64,000 nucleotides of DNA from positions 1-64,000 of the forward strand of contig CAWEWH010000002.1 of the NCBI GenBank assembly GCA_963812775.1, written 5' to 3'. The notes under the pieces are model-generated. The model made no database searches, was not told the DNA's origin, and worked only from the letters and a program-made list of their open reading frames with translations. Below are positions 10,278 through 19,910 of the stretch, piece by piece. Source of the DNA: CAWEWH01 sp963812775 (GTDB taxonomy: Bacteria > Pseudomonadota > Alphaproteobacteria > Rhizobiales > Beijerinckiaceae). A program made the position numbers and the translations under genes. Positions within the stretch are counted from its first letter, which is position 1. The number at the start of each line of letters is the position of its first letter.

Positions 10278-12479
10278 TTACGCAGCCGCGCTGGCGTGCA
10301 CCTTGGCCATCGCCGCCTCGAGCATGCGGTCGATCTGATCCGGCGGAACCGGCGGCGAGAAGAGATAGCCCTGCAGCTCGTGGCAACCGACCGCCTGCAG
10401 GAAGCGGTGCTGCTCCTTGGTCTCCACCCCTTCGGCCGTGACGGTGAGACCGAGGGCGCGCCCGAGATGCACGACCGAGTGGACGAGGATCGCCAACTCG
10501 CCGGTCGGCTCCATGCTTTCGAGGAAGGAGCGGTCGATCTTGATCTTGTCGAAGGCGAACCGGCGCAGATAGATCAAGCTCGAATAACCGGTGCCGAAAT
10601 CGTCGAGCGCGAGACGCACGCCGAGCGCGCGCAGCTCCATCATGGCCACCTCGGCGGCGTCGGCGTCGTCGACGACGACGCCTTCGGTCAGCTCGATCTC
10701 CAGCCGCGTCGGATCGATGCCGGAGCGCTCGACGACGTGCGTCACGGACGCCACGAAGTCCTTGTGGCGGAATTGGATCGGCGAGACGTTGACGGCGACC
10801 CGCAGATGCGGCCAGCGCTTGGCGTCCTCGCAGGCACGGCGCAGCACCCATTCGCCAAGCGGAATGATAAGCCCGCGTTCCTCGGCGATGGAGATGAACT
10901 GGCCCGGCGAGATGAGGCCGTGGCGCATGTGCGGCCAGCGCACCAGCGCCTCGACGCCGACGATGGTCTCGCCGTCCGCCGAGACGACCGGCTGGTAGTA
11001 GAGCATCATCTCGTCAGACGCGATGGCGTTGCGCAGGTCGTCCTCCACGATCTTGCGCAGCTTCAAGGCTTCGTCCATCTGGCGCTGGAAGAAGCTGTAG
11101 CGGTTGCGGCCTTCGTTCTTGGCCTGGTAGAGCGCCGTGTCGGCGAGGCGCATCAGCGTCTCGCGCTCCTCGCCATTCGACGGCGCCAGCGACACGCCGA
11201 TGGAGACGCCGACCGTCACGGTGCCGCCCGGCACGTTGAAGGGATGCGTGATGGCGTCGAGGATGCGCCGCGCCAGGGCCTCGGCGTCGCGGATGTTCTT
11301 GACGCCGGTCTGGATGATGGCGAACTCGTCGCCGCCGAAGCGCGCCAGCGTGTCGGCGCCGCGCAGCAGGTCGGACAGGCGGTGCGCCACCTGCTTGATC
11401 AGGTCGTCGCCGGCCTCATGCCCGTAGGTGTCGTTCACGTCCTTGAAGCGGTCGAGATCGAGGAACATGACGGCGAGGCCTTCGCCGCCGCGCGCCATGC
11501 GGGTCAGCTCGCGCTCCAGCCGATCGCTGAAAATGAGCCGATTGGGGAGCCCCGACAGCGCGTCAAGGCCGGCCATCTTCTGCGCCCGTTCTTCGCTCTG
11601 GGCCAGCGACAGGGCGACGCGCTGAATGCGGGCGACCGCGAAGGCCGAGAAGACAAAGAGCGCGATGACGACGATCAGCGTCATGGGCACGAGCCGCGAG
11701 CGGATCAGGTCGCCCGGTCGGCTGGCCGGCCAAGTGAGGTAAGCGGCGGCATGGCCCTGCGTATCGAAGACCGGAATCGAGATGCCGCGTGGCTTCTCGG
11801 TCTGGATGGCCAAGTCGCTGACCATCAGACCCTTGCCAATTCGATCGAGGATCGACTTGTCCCAGACTTGGACCGAGAAGGCGACGGCAACGTCGGCGTG
11901 GTCGCCCGGCGCCACGGGAACGGCGGCGGCGAGCAGCGTCTGGCCGGCGTGCTGAAAGAGCTTGGCGCTGCCAAAATATTTCGGCAGCTCGCGCTTCTTG
12001 TCCCCGACGCTCATCAGCTCGGCCAGCTTCTCGTCGAGGTCGGCGGCGGTCGGCTTGATCAGGGCCGACAGATCCGTGATCTGGCGTGCGCCATCGCGCG
12101 ACCGTTGCCAGGCACGCAGGATGTTCCCCTGCCAGTCGGCTAGGCCGATCGCATCGAAGCCGAGGCGATTCATCCCAGTGGCAATGGCGTCAGGCGTTTC
12201 GGACGGCGGCTCGGCGGCGATCCGCAACGGGATGTTTCGAAAGGCGGCGAAGTTGCTCAGGCGGCGCGCGTTGTCGTTGAGCTCGTCGGCGATGGCTTGC
12301 TCGATCTGAGCCCGCTGGTTCTCGGCGGCGATCTCGTTTGCCTCGTTGCTGGTCCAGAACACCGCTGCGACGACGAGCCCCAGCGTCAGAACCAGCACAG
12401 CCGCCATCGGCCACACGAGCCGTGACGTGGCGGGCGAGGCTGGACGCGATGTCGCTAGGGGACCAAAGAACATGGGCAC
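10278..12479 (-). CDS. Membrane GGDEF/EAL cyclic-di-GMP enzyme with CHASE4-like sensor
   Basis: A 733-residue inner-membrane protein. It has a transmembrane helix at about 22-44, a periplasmic sensor region of about 200 residues resembling CHASE4 domains, and a second helix near 255-275. These are followed by a GGDEF domain (intact RFGGDEFAII) and an EAL domain (GVEALVRW, ELTEGVVVDD, DDFGTGYSSLIYLRRF, AEGVET). The inhibitory site RGAD lies five residues before GGDEF, so product inhibition is expected if it makes c-di-GMP. Both catalytic signatures look complete, so it may synthesise, degrade or switch. It would tie an extracytoplasmic signal to motility or polysaccharide control; exoD is nearby but not in an operon with it. 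Confidence 0.9.
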   Translation of the reverse strand: MPMFFGPLATSRPASPATSRLVWPMAAVLVLTLGLVVAAVFWTSNEANEIAAENQRAQIEQAIADELNDNARRLSNFAAFRNIPLRIAAEPPSETPDAIATGMNRLGFDAIGLADWQGNILRAWQRSRDGARQITDLSALIKPTAADLDEKLAELMSVGDKKRELPKYFGSAKLFQHAGQTLLAAAVPVAPGDHADVAVAFSVQVWDKSILDRIGKGLMVSDLAIQTEKPRGISIPVFDTQGHAAAYLTWPASRPGDLIRSRLVPMTLIVVIALFVFSAFAVARIQRVALSLAQSEERAQKMAGLDALSGLPNRLIFSDRLERELTRMARGGEGLAVMFLDLDRFKDVNDTYGHEAGDDLIKQVAHRLSDLLRGADTLARFGGDEFAIIQTGVKNIRDAEALARRILDAITHPFNVPGGTVTVGVSIGVSLAPSNGEERETLMRLADTALYQAKNEGRNRYSFFQRQMDEALKLRKIVEDDLRNAIASDEMMLYYQPVVSADGETIVGVEALVRWPHMRHGLISPGQFISIAEERGLIIPLGEWVLRRACEDAKRWPHLRVAVNVSPIQFRHKDFVASVTHVVERSGIDPTRLEIELTEGVVVDDADAAEVAMMELRALGVRLALDDFGTGYSSLIYLRRFAFDKIKIDRSFLESMEPTGELAILVHSVVHLGRALGLTVTAEGVETKEQHRFLQAVGCHELQGYLFSPPVPPDQIDRMLEAAMAKVHASAAA

Positions 12480-12556
12480 TTTCGGCAGGAGGCCGGTGCC
12501 TCACTCTTTGACCAGCTTCGTTTAAATCCGGTTTAGCCGTTAGGACCGAATCGTGC

Positions 12557-13303
12557 TCACCGGCCAGGAGCATAGGGTGGGCGAGGTATGGCGATGTGGG
12601 CGGCCCGCAGCGCCGCCGACCAGCGCTCGCGCAAATCATGGAAATAGGGTTCGCCCGGCTCGATCCGGTAGACGAGTTCCGTATCGAGGGCGCCACGCCG
12701 AATGAGGGTGAAATCAATCGGCAAACCCACTCCGAGGTTCGAACGCATGGTCGAATCCATCGAAATCAATGCGATTTTCAGCGCATCGTAGAGATCGGTC
12801 TCGTATTGCACGGCGCGGTCGAGGATCGGTTTGCCGTATTTGTGCTCGCCGATCTGCAAATAGGGCGTGTCGAGGCCGCATTCGATGAAGTTTCCGGCCG
12901 CGTAAACCATAAAGAGTCTCAACGGCCCGTCCTTGATCTGCCCACCGAAAAGAAACGATACGTCGAACTTCACGCCGGCGGCATCGAGAGAATCCCCTGC
13001 AGCCTGCGCACCTGGCGGACGGCCTTGCCGACAAGCTGGGCGGCGCGGAACATGGTCGGGCAGCGCTCCAGCGTTTCCGCTTCGCCCGTCTCGGCATTCT
13101 CGATGCCCTCGGTGAGGAGGCCGATGACCGATTGCGACAGCGACAAGTTGCCGGCCGAGGCGATGGCGAGCGACCCTTTCGCCCGGCTCGCGGATCACGT
13201 GCAGCTTGCGAAAGGTGGAAATGTTGTCGAGGCCGGCATTAGTGCGCGTGTCGGCCAGCATCACGAGGCCGTCCTTGACGAGGATGCCGACGCAATAGGT
13301 CAT
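12557..13303 (-). CDS. Anbu-type proteasome-related peptidase (two compensating frameshifts)
   Basis: A product of about 248 residues beginning MTYCVGILVKDGLVMLADTR. After Met removal Thr1, Asp17 and a Lys at 32 fall where the Ntn-hydrolase triad of Anbu (ancestral beta subunit, an HslV and proteasome relative) is expected. Later blocks include FDVSFLFGGQIKDGPLRLFM, DTPYLQIGEHKYGKPILDRA and DSTMRSNLGVGLPID. The frame is lost near 13180 and regained near 13000; the intervening true reading is ASAGNLSLSQSVIGLLTEGI and so on. Anbu forms open ring or split-washer particles. It closes a minus-strand operon with transglutaminase, alpha-E and ATP-grasp genes, the standard Anbu neighbourhood. No stop separates it from the upstream gene in this assembly. 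Confidence 0.8.
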   Translation of the reverse strand: MTYCVGILVKDGLVMLADTRTNAGLDNISTFRKLHVIREPGERVARHRLGRQLVAVAIGHRPPHRGHRECRDGRSGNAGALPDHVPRRPACRQGRPPGAQAAGDSLDAAGVKFDVSFLFGGQIKDGPLRLFMVYAAGNFIECGLDTPYLQIGEHKYGKPILDRAVQYETDLYDALKIALISMDSTMRSNLGVGLPIDFTLIRRGALDTELVYRIEPGEPYFHDLRERWSAALRAAHIAIPRPPYAPGR

Positions 13304-14174
13304 CGGGGTTGCTGCCTTGCTCGCCTCGGCTCGCTCGGCCGGTTCTATGCCTGTGTGCTGGCGCATAGAAGCAGCGACCTTGAGAGTGACGTCAAGTCGT
13401 TCGCCGCCGCCGCCGTAGCGGCTGCCGCGCACAGGGGCGGCGCCGAGATAGTCGAGCCCGATAGCCACCCGCACATGCGCGTCGGTCGGGCAGATGCCGT
13501 TGGCGGGGTCGAAACCGACCCAGCCGAGATCGGGGATCAAGGCTTCGGCCCAGGCGTGGCCCGCCTCCTGCGTCACGGCGCCATCGGCGCGCACGAAATA
13601 GCCGGACACGTAGCGGGCCGGCATGCCGAGATGGCGGGCGGCGGCGATGAAAACATGGGTCAGGTCCTGGCAAACGCCGCGGCCCATTCGCAAGGCTTCG
13701 CTGGCGGTGGTGCCGGCGTTGGTCGGCTCGGTGTCGAAAACCATGTCGCGGTGGATGGCCGCCATGAGACGATGGGCGAGATCAAGATCGCGCTTCGGCC
13801 CTTTGGCGGCCACCTCGTCGGCGTAGGCGCGCAGCGCGGCGTCAGCCTCGGTCAGCGACGTCTCGCGCAGGAAGACGCTGGCCGCGAAGCGCTCGGCGGT
13901 GCCGGAGACGACGCCGTGCGTGTCGGTCGTCTCGACATCACCTTCGACGCTGAGGGTGAGCTGGTCGACCGGCCCCTCGACGAACAGCGCGTGGGTGATG
14001 TTGCCCAATGTGTCCTCGCCGGCGCGCAGCTTGCCGTCGACATTGAGCTCGAGACGCCAGCTCGACACGTGCTGCCCATCGTGGCTGGCGCGGCGTCAGG
14101 CGCAATGTCTGCAGGACGCTCTTGGCCGGGCTGTCGTACACATAGGTGGTGGCGTGGGAGATGCGGATGCGCAT
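13304..14174 (-). CDS. Transglutaminase-like cysteine protease of the Anbu operon (frameshifted)
   Basis: Frame-corrected product of about 280-290 residues. The start at 14174 reads MRIRISHATTYVYDSPAKSV, the usual N-terminal beta domain, and one frame change lies near 14085. The catalytic triad of the transglutaminase fold is visible as Cys in GRGVCQDLTHVFIAAAR, His in TQEAGHAWAEALI and Asp in GWVGFDPANGICPTDAHVRV. In Anbu operons this protein is thought to cleave or rearrange peptide or isopeptide bonds, perhaps on products of the adjacent ATP-grasp ligase. The reading frame runs on into Anbu without a stop; a TAG lies at 13345-13347 one frame over, so a missed indel is likely. Confidence 0.75.
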
Positions 14175-14220
14175 GAGGCGATGGCGCGGGCGCCGCTTTC
14201 AGGCCGGAGGGGGCGTCGTG

Positions 14221-14265
14221 GCGGAGGACATCATGGCGGAGGGCATCATGGCGGAGGGCATCATA
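14221..14265. repeat. Three tandem 15-base units
   Basis: Three consecutive copies of a 15-base unit (GGCGGAGGGCATCAT, the first with one change) lie between the alpha-E stop codon and the transglutaminase start. The last copy overlaps the alpha-E stop at 14261-14263. On the coding strand each copy holds ATGATG followed by CCCTCCGCC. It may be a simple slippage expansion affecting spacing between two operon genes. Confidence 0.6.
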
Positions 14266-15203
14266 TGAGGTACTGCTCGGCGATGGCGGCGCCGAGCCGG
14301 TTGTTCTCCTTGATGAAGGCGAGGATGAACTCGTGCAGGCCGCCTTGGAATATATCGTCGATCTTGGCGCTGGCGAGCTTGGCGCGCATGGCGCTGGCCA
14401 GGCGCTGGCTCGGCCCGCGCCGGCCATAGGCCTCGACTGATGAGGTCGAGATGGCGCACGAGGACCTCGTAGCAATTGGCCAGCGAGCGCGGCAGTCTGC
14501 GGGTTGAGGATGAGCAGATCGGCGACGAGCCACGGCTCGATGCTCTCGCGATAGACCCAATGATAGGCGGTGAGCGCCGAGGCCTCGCGCAGGATCGTCG
14601 TCCACTGGAAATAGTCGAGGGTGCCGCCGACGCGCTCGGTGGCCGGCAGCAGCACGTGATACTTCACGTCGAGGATGCGGGCCGTGTTGTCGGCGCGCTC
14701 AATGGCGCTGCCCAGGCGCGTGAACCAGAAGGCGTCGTTACGCAGCATGGTGCGGTAGGCGGAGCCGTCATACGCGAAGGCGACGGACTTCACCCATTCG
14801 AGGAAGCGTGAGAATTCCTCCGGGCGCATGTTGCCGTCGAAGCGGCTGAGCTCGAGCCAGGCGCCGTTGATGGCGTCCCACATCTCGCGAGGTGAGGGCG
14901 GTGCGCACGGCGCGGGCATTGTTGCGCGCGATGGCCAGGCAGCTCTTGATCGAGGAGGGATTGTCGGGGCTGAAGGCGAGGAACTGCGGCACCGTGCGGG
15001 CGGTCGCCTTGCGCTCGACCTTGAGGAAGGCGTCGTTGCAGCCGGCGGTCAACAGCGCGCTTTCCCATTCGCTGCCGGTGGCGCCGTAGCTGGTCGGCAG
15101 CGAGGCGAGGCGCAGTGTGGCGTCGAGGATGCGCGCCAGATAGTCGGCCCGCTCGATATAGCGCGCCAGCCCAATAGAGGTTGTCGGCGGTCCGCGACAG
15201 CAT
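14261..15203 (-). CDS. Alpha-E domain (DUF403) protein of the Anbu operon (frameshifted)
   Basis: Frame-corrected length is about 314 residues, the normal size for all-helical alpha-E proteins. It begins MLSRTADNLYW. Recognisable blocks follow in different frames: VPQFLAFSPDNPSSIKSCLA, ARNNARAVRTALTSREMWDA, GSAYRTMLRNDAFWFTRLGS, IERADNTARILDVKYHVLLP and, at the end, LHEFILAFIKENNRLGAAIA. About four single-base changes interrupt it (near 15170, 14890, 14500 and 14440). Alpha-E proteins have no proven activity but almost always sit between a circularly permuted ATP-grasp gene and a transglutaminase gene, as here. The context makes the call strong despite the damage. Confidence 0.78.
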
Positions 15204-15224
15204 CAGGCGCGCTCCGCTGCCGCA

Positions 15225-16677
15225 TTACGCATCGAGCACCCACGTGTCCTTGGTGCCGCCGCCCTGGCTCGAATTGACCACCAGCGAGCCCTCCTTCAGG
15301 GCGACGCGGGTGAGGCCGCCCGGCACGATGCGGATCTCGTCGGCGCCGGAGAGCACGAAGGGCCGCAGATCGACATGGCGCGGCGCGAGGCCCGAAGCCA
15401 CGAAGGTCGGGCAGGTGGAGAGCGCGAGCGTCGGCTGGGCGATGAAGCCTTCCGGGGCGTGCTTCAGCTTCGTGCGGAACTGCGCCACCTGCGCCTTCGT
15501 GGCATGGGGCCCGACCAGCATGCCGTAGCCGCCGGAGCCGTTCACCTCCTTGACCACCAGCTCGTCGAGGTGGTCGAGCACATAGGCGAGGCCGTCCTTC
15601 TCGCGGCAGCGCCAGGTCGGCACGTTCTTGAGGATCGGCTCCTCGCCGGTGAAGAAGCGCACGATCTCCGGCATGTAGCTGTAGACGGCCTTGTCGTCGG
15701 CGACGCCGGTGCCGACCGCATTGGCGAGCGTGACGTTGCCGGCCCGATAGGCGCCCATGATGCCCGGCACGCCGAGCACCGAATCCGGGCGGAAGACCAG
15801 CGGGTCGAGGAAGTCGTCGTCGATGCGGCGATAGATCACGTCGACGCGCTTCGGCCCCTCGGTGGTGCGCATGAACACGACGTCGTCGCTGCACGAAGAG
15901 GTCGCTGCCTTCGACCAGCTCGACGCCGAGCTTGTCGGCGAGGAACGAGTGCTCGTAGAAGGCCGAGTTGAAGGGCCCGGGCGTCAAGCAGGGCGACGGT
16001 GGCTCGCCGCGCGCGCCGGCGGCGGCGCCACCGAGCGCAGCGTCGCGAGCAGCGCGTCGGGATAGTTCTCCACCGGCGCCACGCGGTGCTGCGCGAACAG
16101 CTCCGGGAACAGCCGCATCATCACCTCGCGGTTCTCCAGCATGTAGGAGACGCCGGAGGGCGTGCGGGCGTTGTCCTCGAGGACGTAGAAGGTGTCGGCG
16201 TCGACCCGCACGATGTCGATGCCGGCGATGTGGACGTAGATGCCGTGCGGCACGGCTCGGCCGCATCATCTCCGAGCCGGTAGTAGCGGGTTGCGGTAGA
16301 CCAGGTCCTCCGGGACGATGCCGGCGCTGGATCGATCTCGCGGCGCCATAGAGGTCGCTGCAGGAAGGCGTTCAGCGCCTTGACCCGCTGCTTCAGGCCC
16401 TTGCGCGAGGCGGCGCCATTCGGCCTGCGGTCAGGATGCGCGGCACGATGTCGAAGGGGATCAGCCGCTCGGTGGCTTCCGCCTCGCCGTAGACCGCGAA
16501 GGTGATGCCGATGCGGCGGAAGAACAGCTCCGCCTGGCTGCGGCGGGTGGCCAGAAGCTCGGGCGGCGTGGCGTCGAGCCAGTTGCGCACGCCGCGATAG
16601 GCCTCTCGCACTGCGGCGGCTTCGTGAAGCCCCGCTTGCCCGCTCATCTCGTCGAACGCCCGCGCCGGCCCATTCAT
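15225..16677 (-). CDS. Circularly permuted type 2 ATP-grasp protein (frameshifted)
   Basis: First gene of the Anbu operon, about 480 residues after correction. The start MNGPARAFDEMSG at 16677 has GAGGGG just upstream. Identifiable blocks are RRIGITFAVYGEAEATERLI, GIYVHIAGIDIVRVDADTFY, VLEDNARTPSGVSYMLENRE, VIYRRIDDDFLDPLVFRPDS, LVVKEVNGSGGYGMLVGP and, at the end, VALKEGSLVVNSSQGGGTKD. These are diagnostic of the permuted ATP-grasp family, which is predicted to form amide or peptide bonds. At least five frame changes fall between 16420 and 15880. The 21-base gap to the alpha-E gene indicates one transcript. Confidence 0.78.
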
Positions 16678-16986
16678 GGCGCCGCCCCTCTGTTGCCTCA
16701 AGGTAACGGCAAAGGCCGTGCCAGTGGAAGAGAGGCGTTTTCGGGGCGTGAACGATCAATCGGTGGGCGCTTTGCCTCGGAGCTGTGCAGTCCCGCCTCG
16801 GCTTGGCGGTCGGTTGGCCGGCAATTCAGCAGAACCTGCCGCAATGCAAGGAGGGCGAGGGATGTCCCGCGACGCCCGGCATTGCCGGCCTGCCTGGCAT
16901 GAATTGCGCTCAAGGCGGCCGAAGCGGCATCGCTTCCACCGGGCTGCCGCCAATGACAATATGACGCCATCGTAGGAGAAGAATCG
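16678..16986. other. Intergenic region between divergent genes
   Basis: A 309-base gap separates the Anbu operon (leftward) from a monooxygenase gene (rightward), so it should hold both promoters. I see no convincing paired boxes, operator palindrome, hairpin or small gene. The only clear signal is the AGGAGAAG ribosome-binding site just before the ATG at 16987. Confidence 0.4.
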
Positions 16987-18618
16987 ATGAGCCGTGGTGC
17001 GCACTGTTTCGATTGCGTCGTCGTCGGCGCCGGTTTTGGCGGCCTCTACATGCTGCACCGGTTGCGCAAGCTCGGCTTCTCGGTCCGGGTCTACGAGCAG
17101 GGCAGCGGCATCGGCGGCACTTGGTTCTGGAACCGCTATCCCGGCGCGCGCTGCGACGTGGAGAGCCTGCAATATTCGTATTCGTTCTCCGAGGAATTGC
17201 AGCAGGAATGGCAATGGACGGAGCGCTACGCGCCGCAGGCCGAGATCCTCAGCTATGCGCATCACGTTGCCGACCGGTTCGGCCTCTGGCCTGACATCGC
17301 GCTCGACACCACGGTCGAGGCGGCGCGCTTCGACGAGCGCACCAATCTATGGACGGTGACGCTCAAGGGCGGCAAAGCCGTCACGGCGCGCTACGTCATC
17401 ATGGCGACCGGCTGCCTGTCGGCGGCGCGCATCCCCGACTTCAAGGGCCTCGCCCAATTCAAGGGCAAGGTCTATCACACCGGCCACTGGCCGCATGAGG
17501 GCATCGACTTCACGGGCAAGCGCGTTGCCGTCATCGGCACTGGCTCCTCGGGGATCCAAAGCATCCCGGTGATCGCCGAAGAGGCCGCCCATCTCGTGGT
17601 GTTCCAGCGGACGGCGAATTTCTCGATCCCGGCCCGCAATGCGCTGCTCAGCGATGACGTGAAGCGCCGCTGGAAGTCGAACTATGCCGACTACCGACGC
17701 CGGGCTCGCGAGGAGTCGCGCAACGGCATGGTGCTTGAACCGGCGGCCAAGGGGGCGCTCGAAGCTGCCGCGGAAGAGCGGCGGCAGGAATTCCAGAAGC
17801 GCTGGGCCGACGGCGGCGTCGCCTTCATGGCGGCCTATAACGACCTCATCTTCAACCAGGCGGCCAACGACACGGCAGCCGACTTCGTGCGCGAGAAGAT
17901 TGGCGAGATCGTCAAGGACCCGAAGGCGGCGCAGATCCTGCAGCCGCGCAGCCATCCGATCGGCACCAAGCGCATCTGCGTCGACACCGACTATTTCGAG
18001 ACTTTCAACCGGGCCAATGTCAGCCTCGTCGACGTGCGCTCGAGCCCGATCGCCGAAGTGGTGCCTGAAGGCATTCGCGCCGGCGACAAGCTCTATGAGC
18101 TCGACGCCATCGTGTTCGCCACCGGCTTCGATGCGATGACGGGGGCGCTCAACAGGATCGACATCAGGGGCCGTGCCGGGGCGGCGCTCAAGGCCGAGTG
18201 GGCGGGCGGCCCGCAGACCTATCTCGGCCTAATGGCGGCCGGCTTCCCCAACCTCTTCACCATTACGGGGCCCGGCAGCCCCTCGGTGCTGAGCAACATG
18301 ATCGTGTCGATCGAGCAGCACGTCGACTGGATCGCCGCTTGCCTGACGCATCTGCGCGACAACAATTGCGTGGCCATCGAAGCGACGCGATCGGCGCAGA
18401 CGGGCTGGGTCGCCCACGTCAACGAGGTGGCAAGCAAGACGCTCTATCCGCGCGCCAATTCCTGGTACATGGGCGCCAACATCCCCGGCAAGCCGCAGGT
18501 CTTCATGCCCTATATCGGGGGCGTCGACGCCTACCGCCGCATTTGCGCGGACATCGCCGCCAAGGGCTACGAGGGTTTCGCGCTCACCTGGGCGCAGCAG
18601 GCCGCCGCGGCGGAATAG
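16987..18618 (+). CDS. Baeyer-Villiger-type flavin monooxygenase
   Basis: An intact 543-residue cytoplasmic enzyme. The FAD-binding Rossmann motif GAGFGG lies near residue 16, followed by GIGGTWFWNRYPGARCDVES. The fingerprint FKGKVYHTGHWP near residue 158 matches the FxGxxxHxxxWP motif of Baeyer-Villiger monooxygenases, and the NADPH-site GTGSSGIQ near residue 185 is present. Enzymes of this group insert an oxygen atom next to a ketone, using NADPH and O2, to give esters or lactones; cyclic ketones, steroids and terpenoids are common substrates. It stands alone on the plus strand with a good ribosome-binding site. Its stop abuts the stop of the convergent hydratase gene with no gap. Confidence 0.88.
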   Translation: MSRGAHCFDCVVVGAGFGGLYMLHRLRKLGFSVRVYEQGSGIGGTWFWNRYPGARCDVESLQYSYSFSEELQQEWQWTERYAPQAEILSYAHHVADRFGLWPDIALDTTVEAARFDERTNLWTVTLKGGKAVTARYVIMATGCLSAARIPDFKGLAQFKGKVYHTGHWPHEGIDFTGKRVAVIGTGSSGIQSIPVIAEEAAHLVVFQRTANFSIPARNALLSDDVKRRWKSNYADYRRRAREESRNGMVLEPAAKGALEAAAEERRQEFQKRWADGGVAFMAAYNDLIFNQAANDTAADFVREKIGEIVKDPKAAQILQPRSHPIGTKRICVDTDYFETFNRANVSLVDVRSSPIAEVVPEGIRAGDKLYELDAIVFATGFDAMTGALNRIDIRGRAGAALKAEWAGGPQTYLGLMAAGFPNLFTITGPGSPSVLSNMIVSIEQHVDWIAACLTHLRDNNCVAIEATRSAQTGWVAHVNEVASKTLYPRANSWYMGANIPGKPQVFMPYIGGVDAYRRICADIAAKGYEGFALTWAQQAAAAE

Positions 18619-19486
18619 TCACGCGAACGTCGCGGTGGCGGTCGCCGCGATGGTCCCCTCGGGCGTGACCGTCCATAGCTCGCATGACTTCTCGCCGGTG
18701 GGCCGGCCGACGACGCTGAACGGCGCCGTATCGAAGAGCGGCGCGCGGGCCCGCATGTTGAAGGTGGCGAGCTGCCTGCCCGGATTGCTGTCGACCGCCA
18801 GGTTGAGCAGGCATTGCTGCGCATAGGGGCCGTGCACGACGAGCCCCGGATAGCCCTCGACCTCGATGGCGTAGGGGCGATCGTAGTGGATGCGGTGCGG
18901 GTTGAAGGTGATGCGCCGAGTAGCGGAACAGCGACACGACATTGACCGTGATGGTCCGCCGCCACGGCAGATCGGCGGGCGGCGTGTCGCGCTTGGGGAT
19001 GCCGCTCTTGGCGCCGGCCGGCACTTCCTCGCGGAAAACGCCGTGGCGCTCGTCGACGAGCGCGAGCCCGCTTGCGGCCAAAGATGCGCTGCGTCTGCAC
19101 GGCGAAGATGAGCTGGCCGGTGCCGCCTTTGCGCAGGCTGATGTCGGTGAGCTCGGTCTCGCGCGCGGATGGCATCGCCGACGCGGAGCGGCGCGTGAAA
19201 GATCGATGTCGTTGCCGGCGAACATGCGGCGCGGGAACGGCATCGGCGGCAGCACCTCGTCGGCCACCGGCAGGCCGTCGCCGCCGAGCGCCGTCGGCTT
19301 CGACATCCGCCAGAAATACGTCCAGTGGGCGCCGGGCGGCACCGGGTCGCCAGGCTTGGCGGCGGCCCTTCCGGCCGCTCGAAGATGGTGGCCAGCGCCG
19401 TCAGCGGCGCTTGCGTCGCCACGTCGTGCTGTCGACGTGCTTGCGGCCGATATGCTTGCGCAGGGATCGATGTCGACTTGCATCAT
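18619..19486 (-). CDS. MaoC/FAS1-like hotdog hydratase (frameshifted)
   Basis: About 285 residues after correction. The N-terminal hotdog half includes PGAHWTYFWRMSKPTALGGD and PFPRRMFAGNDIDFHAPLRV. The C-terminal half includes FNPHRIHYDRPYAIEVEGYP, then GLVVHGPYAQQCLL. This layout matches FAS1-like / MaoC acyl-CoA hydratases such as mesaconyl-, itaconyl- or enoyl-CoA hydratases; the second half keeps the hydratase-type HYD block. Roughly five frame changes occur (near 19450, 19390, 19190, 19080 and 18915). It lies at the 3' end of a minus-strand run with a DUF35 protein, thiolase, SDR and a second monooxygenase, suggesting CoA-ester steps in the same breakdown pathway. Confidence 0.68.
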
Positions 19487-19498
19487 GGCTCATGGCGA

Positions 19499-19910
19499 TC
19501 ACGCTGGCACGAAATAGGGGAGGGTGAGACCGTCCTTGGCGCGCTCGACGCGCAAGGCGACGGGAAGCCCGATGGCGATCCGCTCCGCCGGAACGTCGCG
19601 CAGCTGCGCCTGCATGCGCACGCCCTCGGCGAGATCGACGGTGGCCAGCGCGTAGGGCAGGTCGCGCTTGAAGCCGATGTTGAAGGGATGGTGCGTCACC
19701 GTCCAGCTATGGACCTTGCCGTTGCCCGAGGCCTCGACCCATTCGCACCTCGAAGGAGTGGCAGGCATCGCACAGCGGCCGCGGATAGTGGCGCAGCTTG
19801 CCGCAGCTGCCGCATTTCTGGATCAGCAGCTTGCCCTCGTTGAGGCCGTCCCAGTAGGGCTGCGTATCCGGCGTCGGGCTCGGCACGGGCTTCAGATATT
19901 CGTCCGCCAT
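19499..19910 (-). CDS. DUF35 / OB-fold zinc-ribbon partner of thiolase (one frameshift)
   Basis: About 136 residues after correction. The start MADEYLKPVPSPTPDTQPYW precedes a zinc ribbon with CGSCGKLRHYPRPLCDAC near residue 33. After a frame change near 19750 the OB-fold half reads VEASGNGKVHSWTVTHHPFN and ends with LPYFVPA. Such proteins bind SCP2-type thiolases or aldolases and are needed for their stability and activity, for example in steroid side-chain removal. Its start overlaps the thiolase stop (TGATG), the usual pairing. Confidence 0.78.

Noticed and set aside
10236..12143. A 635-codon open frame on the plus strand
   Set aside because: It is the antisense of the GGDEF/EAL gene, whose domains and motifs are unmistakable; high GC leaves the opposite strand open.
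12557..16677. Decayed, pseudogenised Anbu operon
   Set aside because: Damage is single-base only, catalytic blocks are intact and corrected lengths are normal, so sequencing error is the better explanation.
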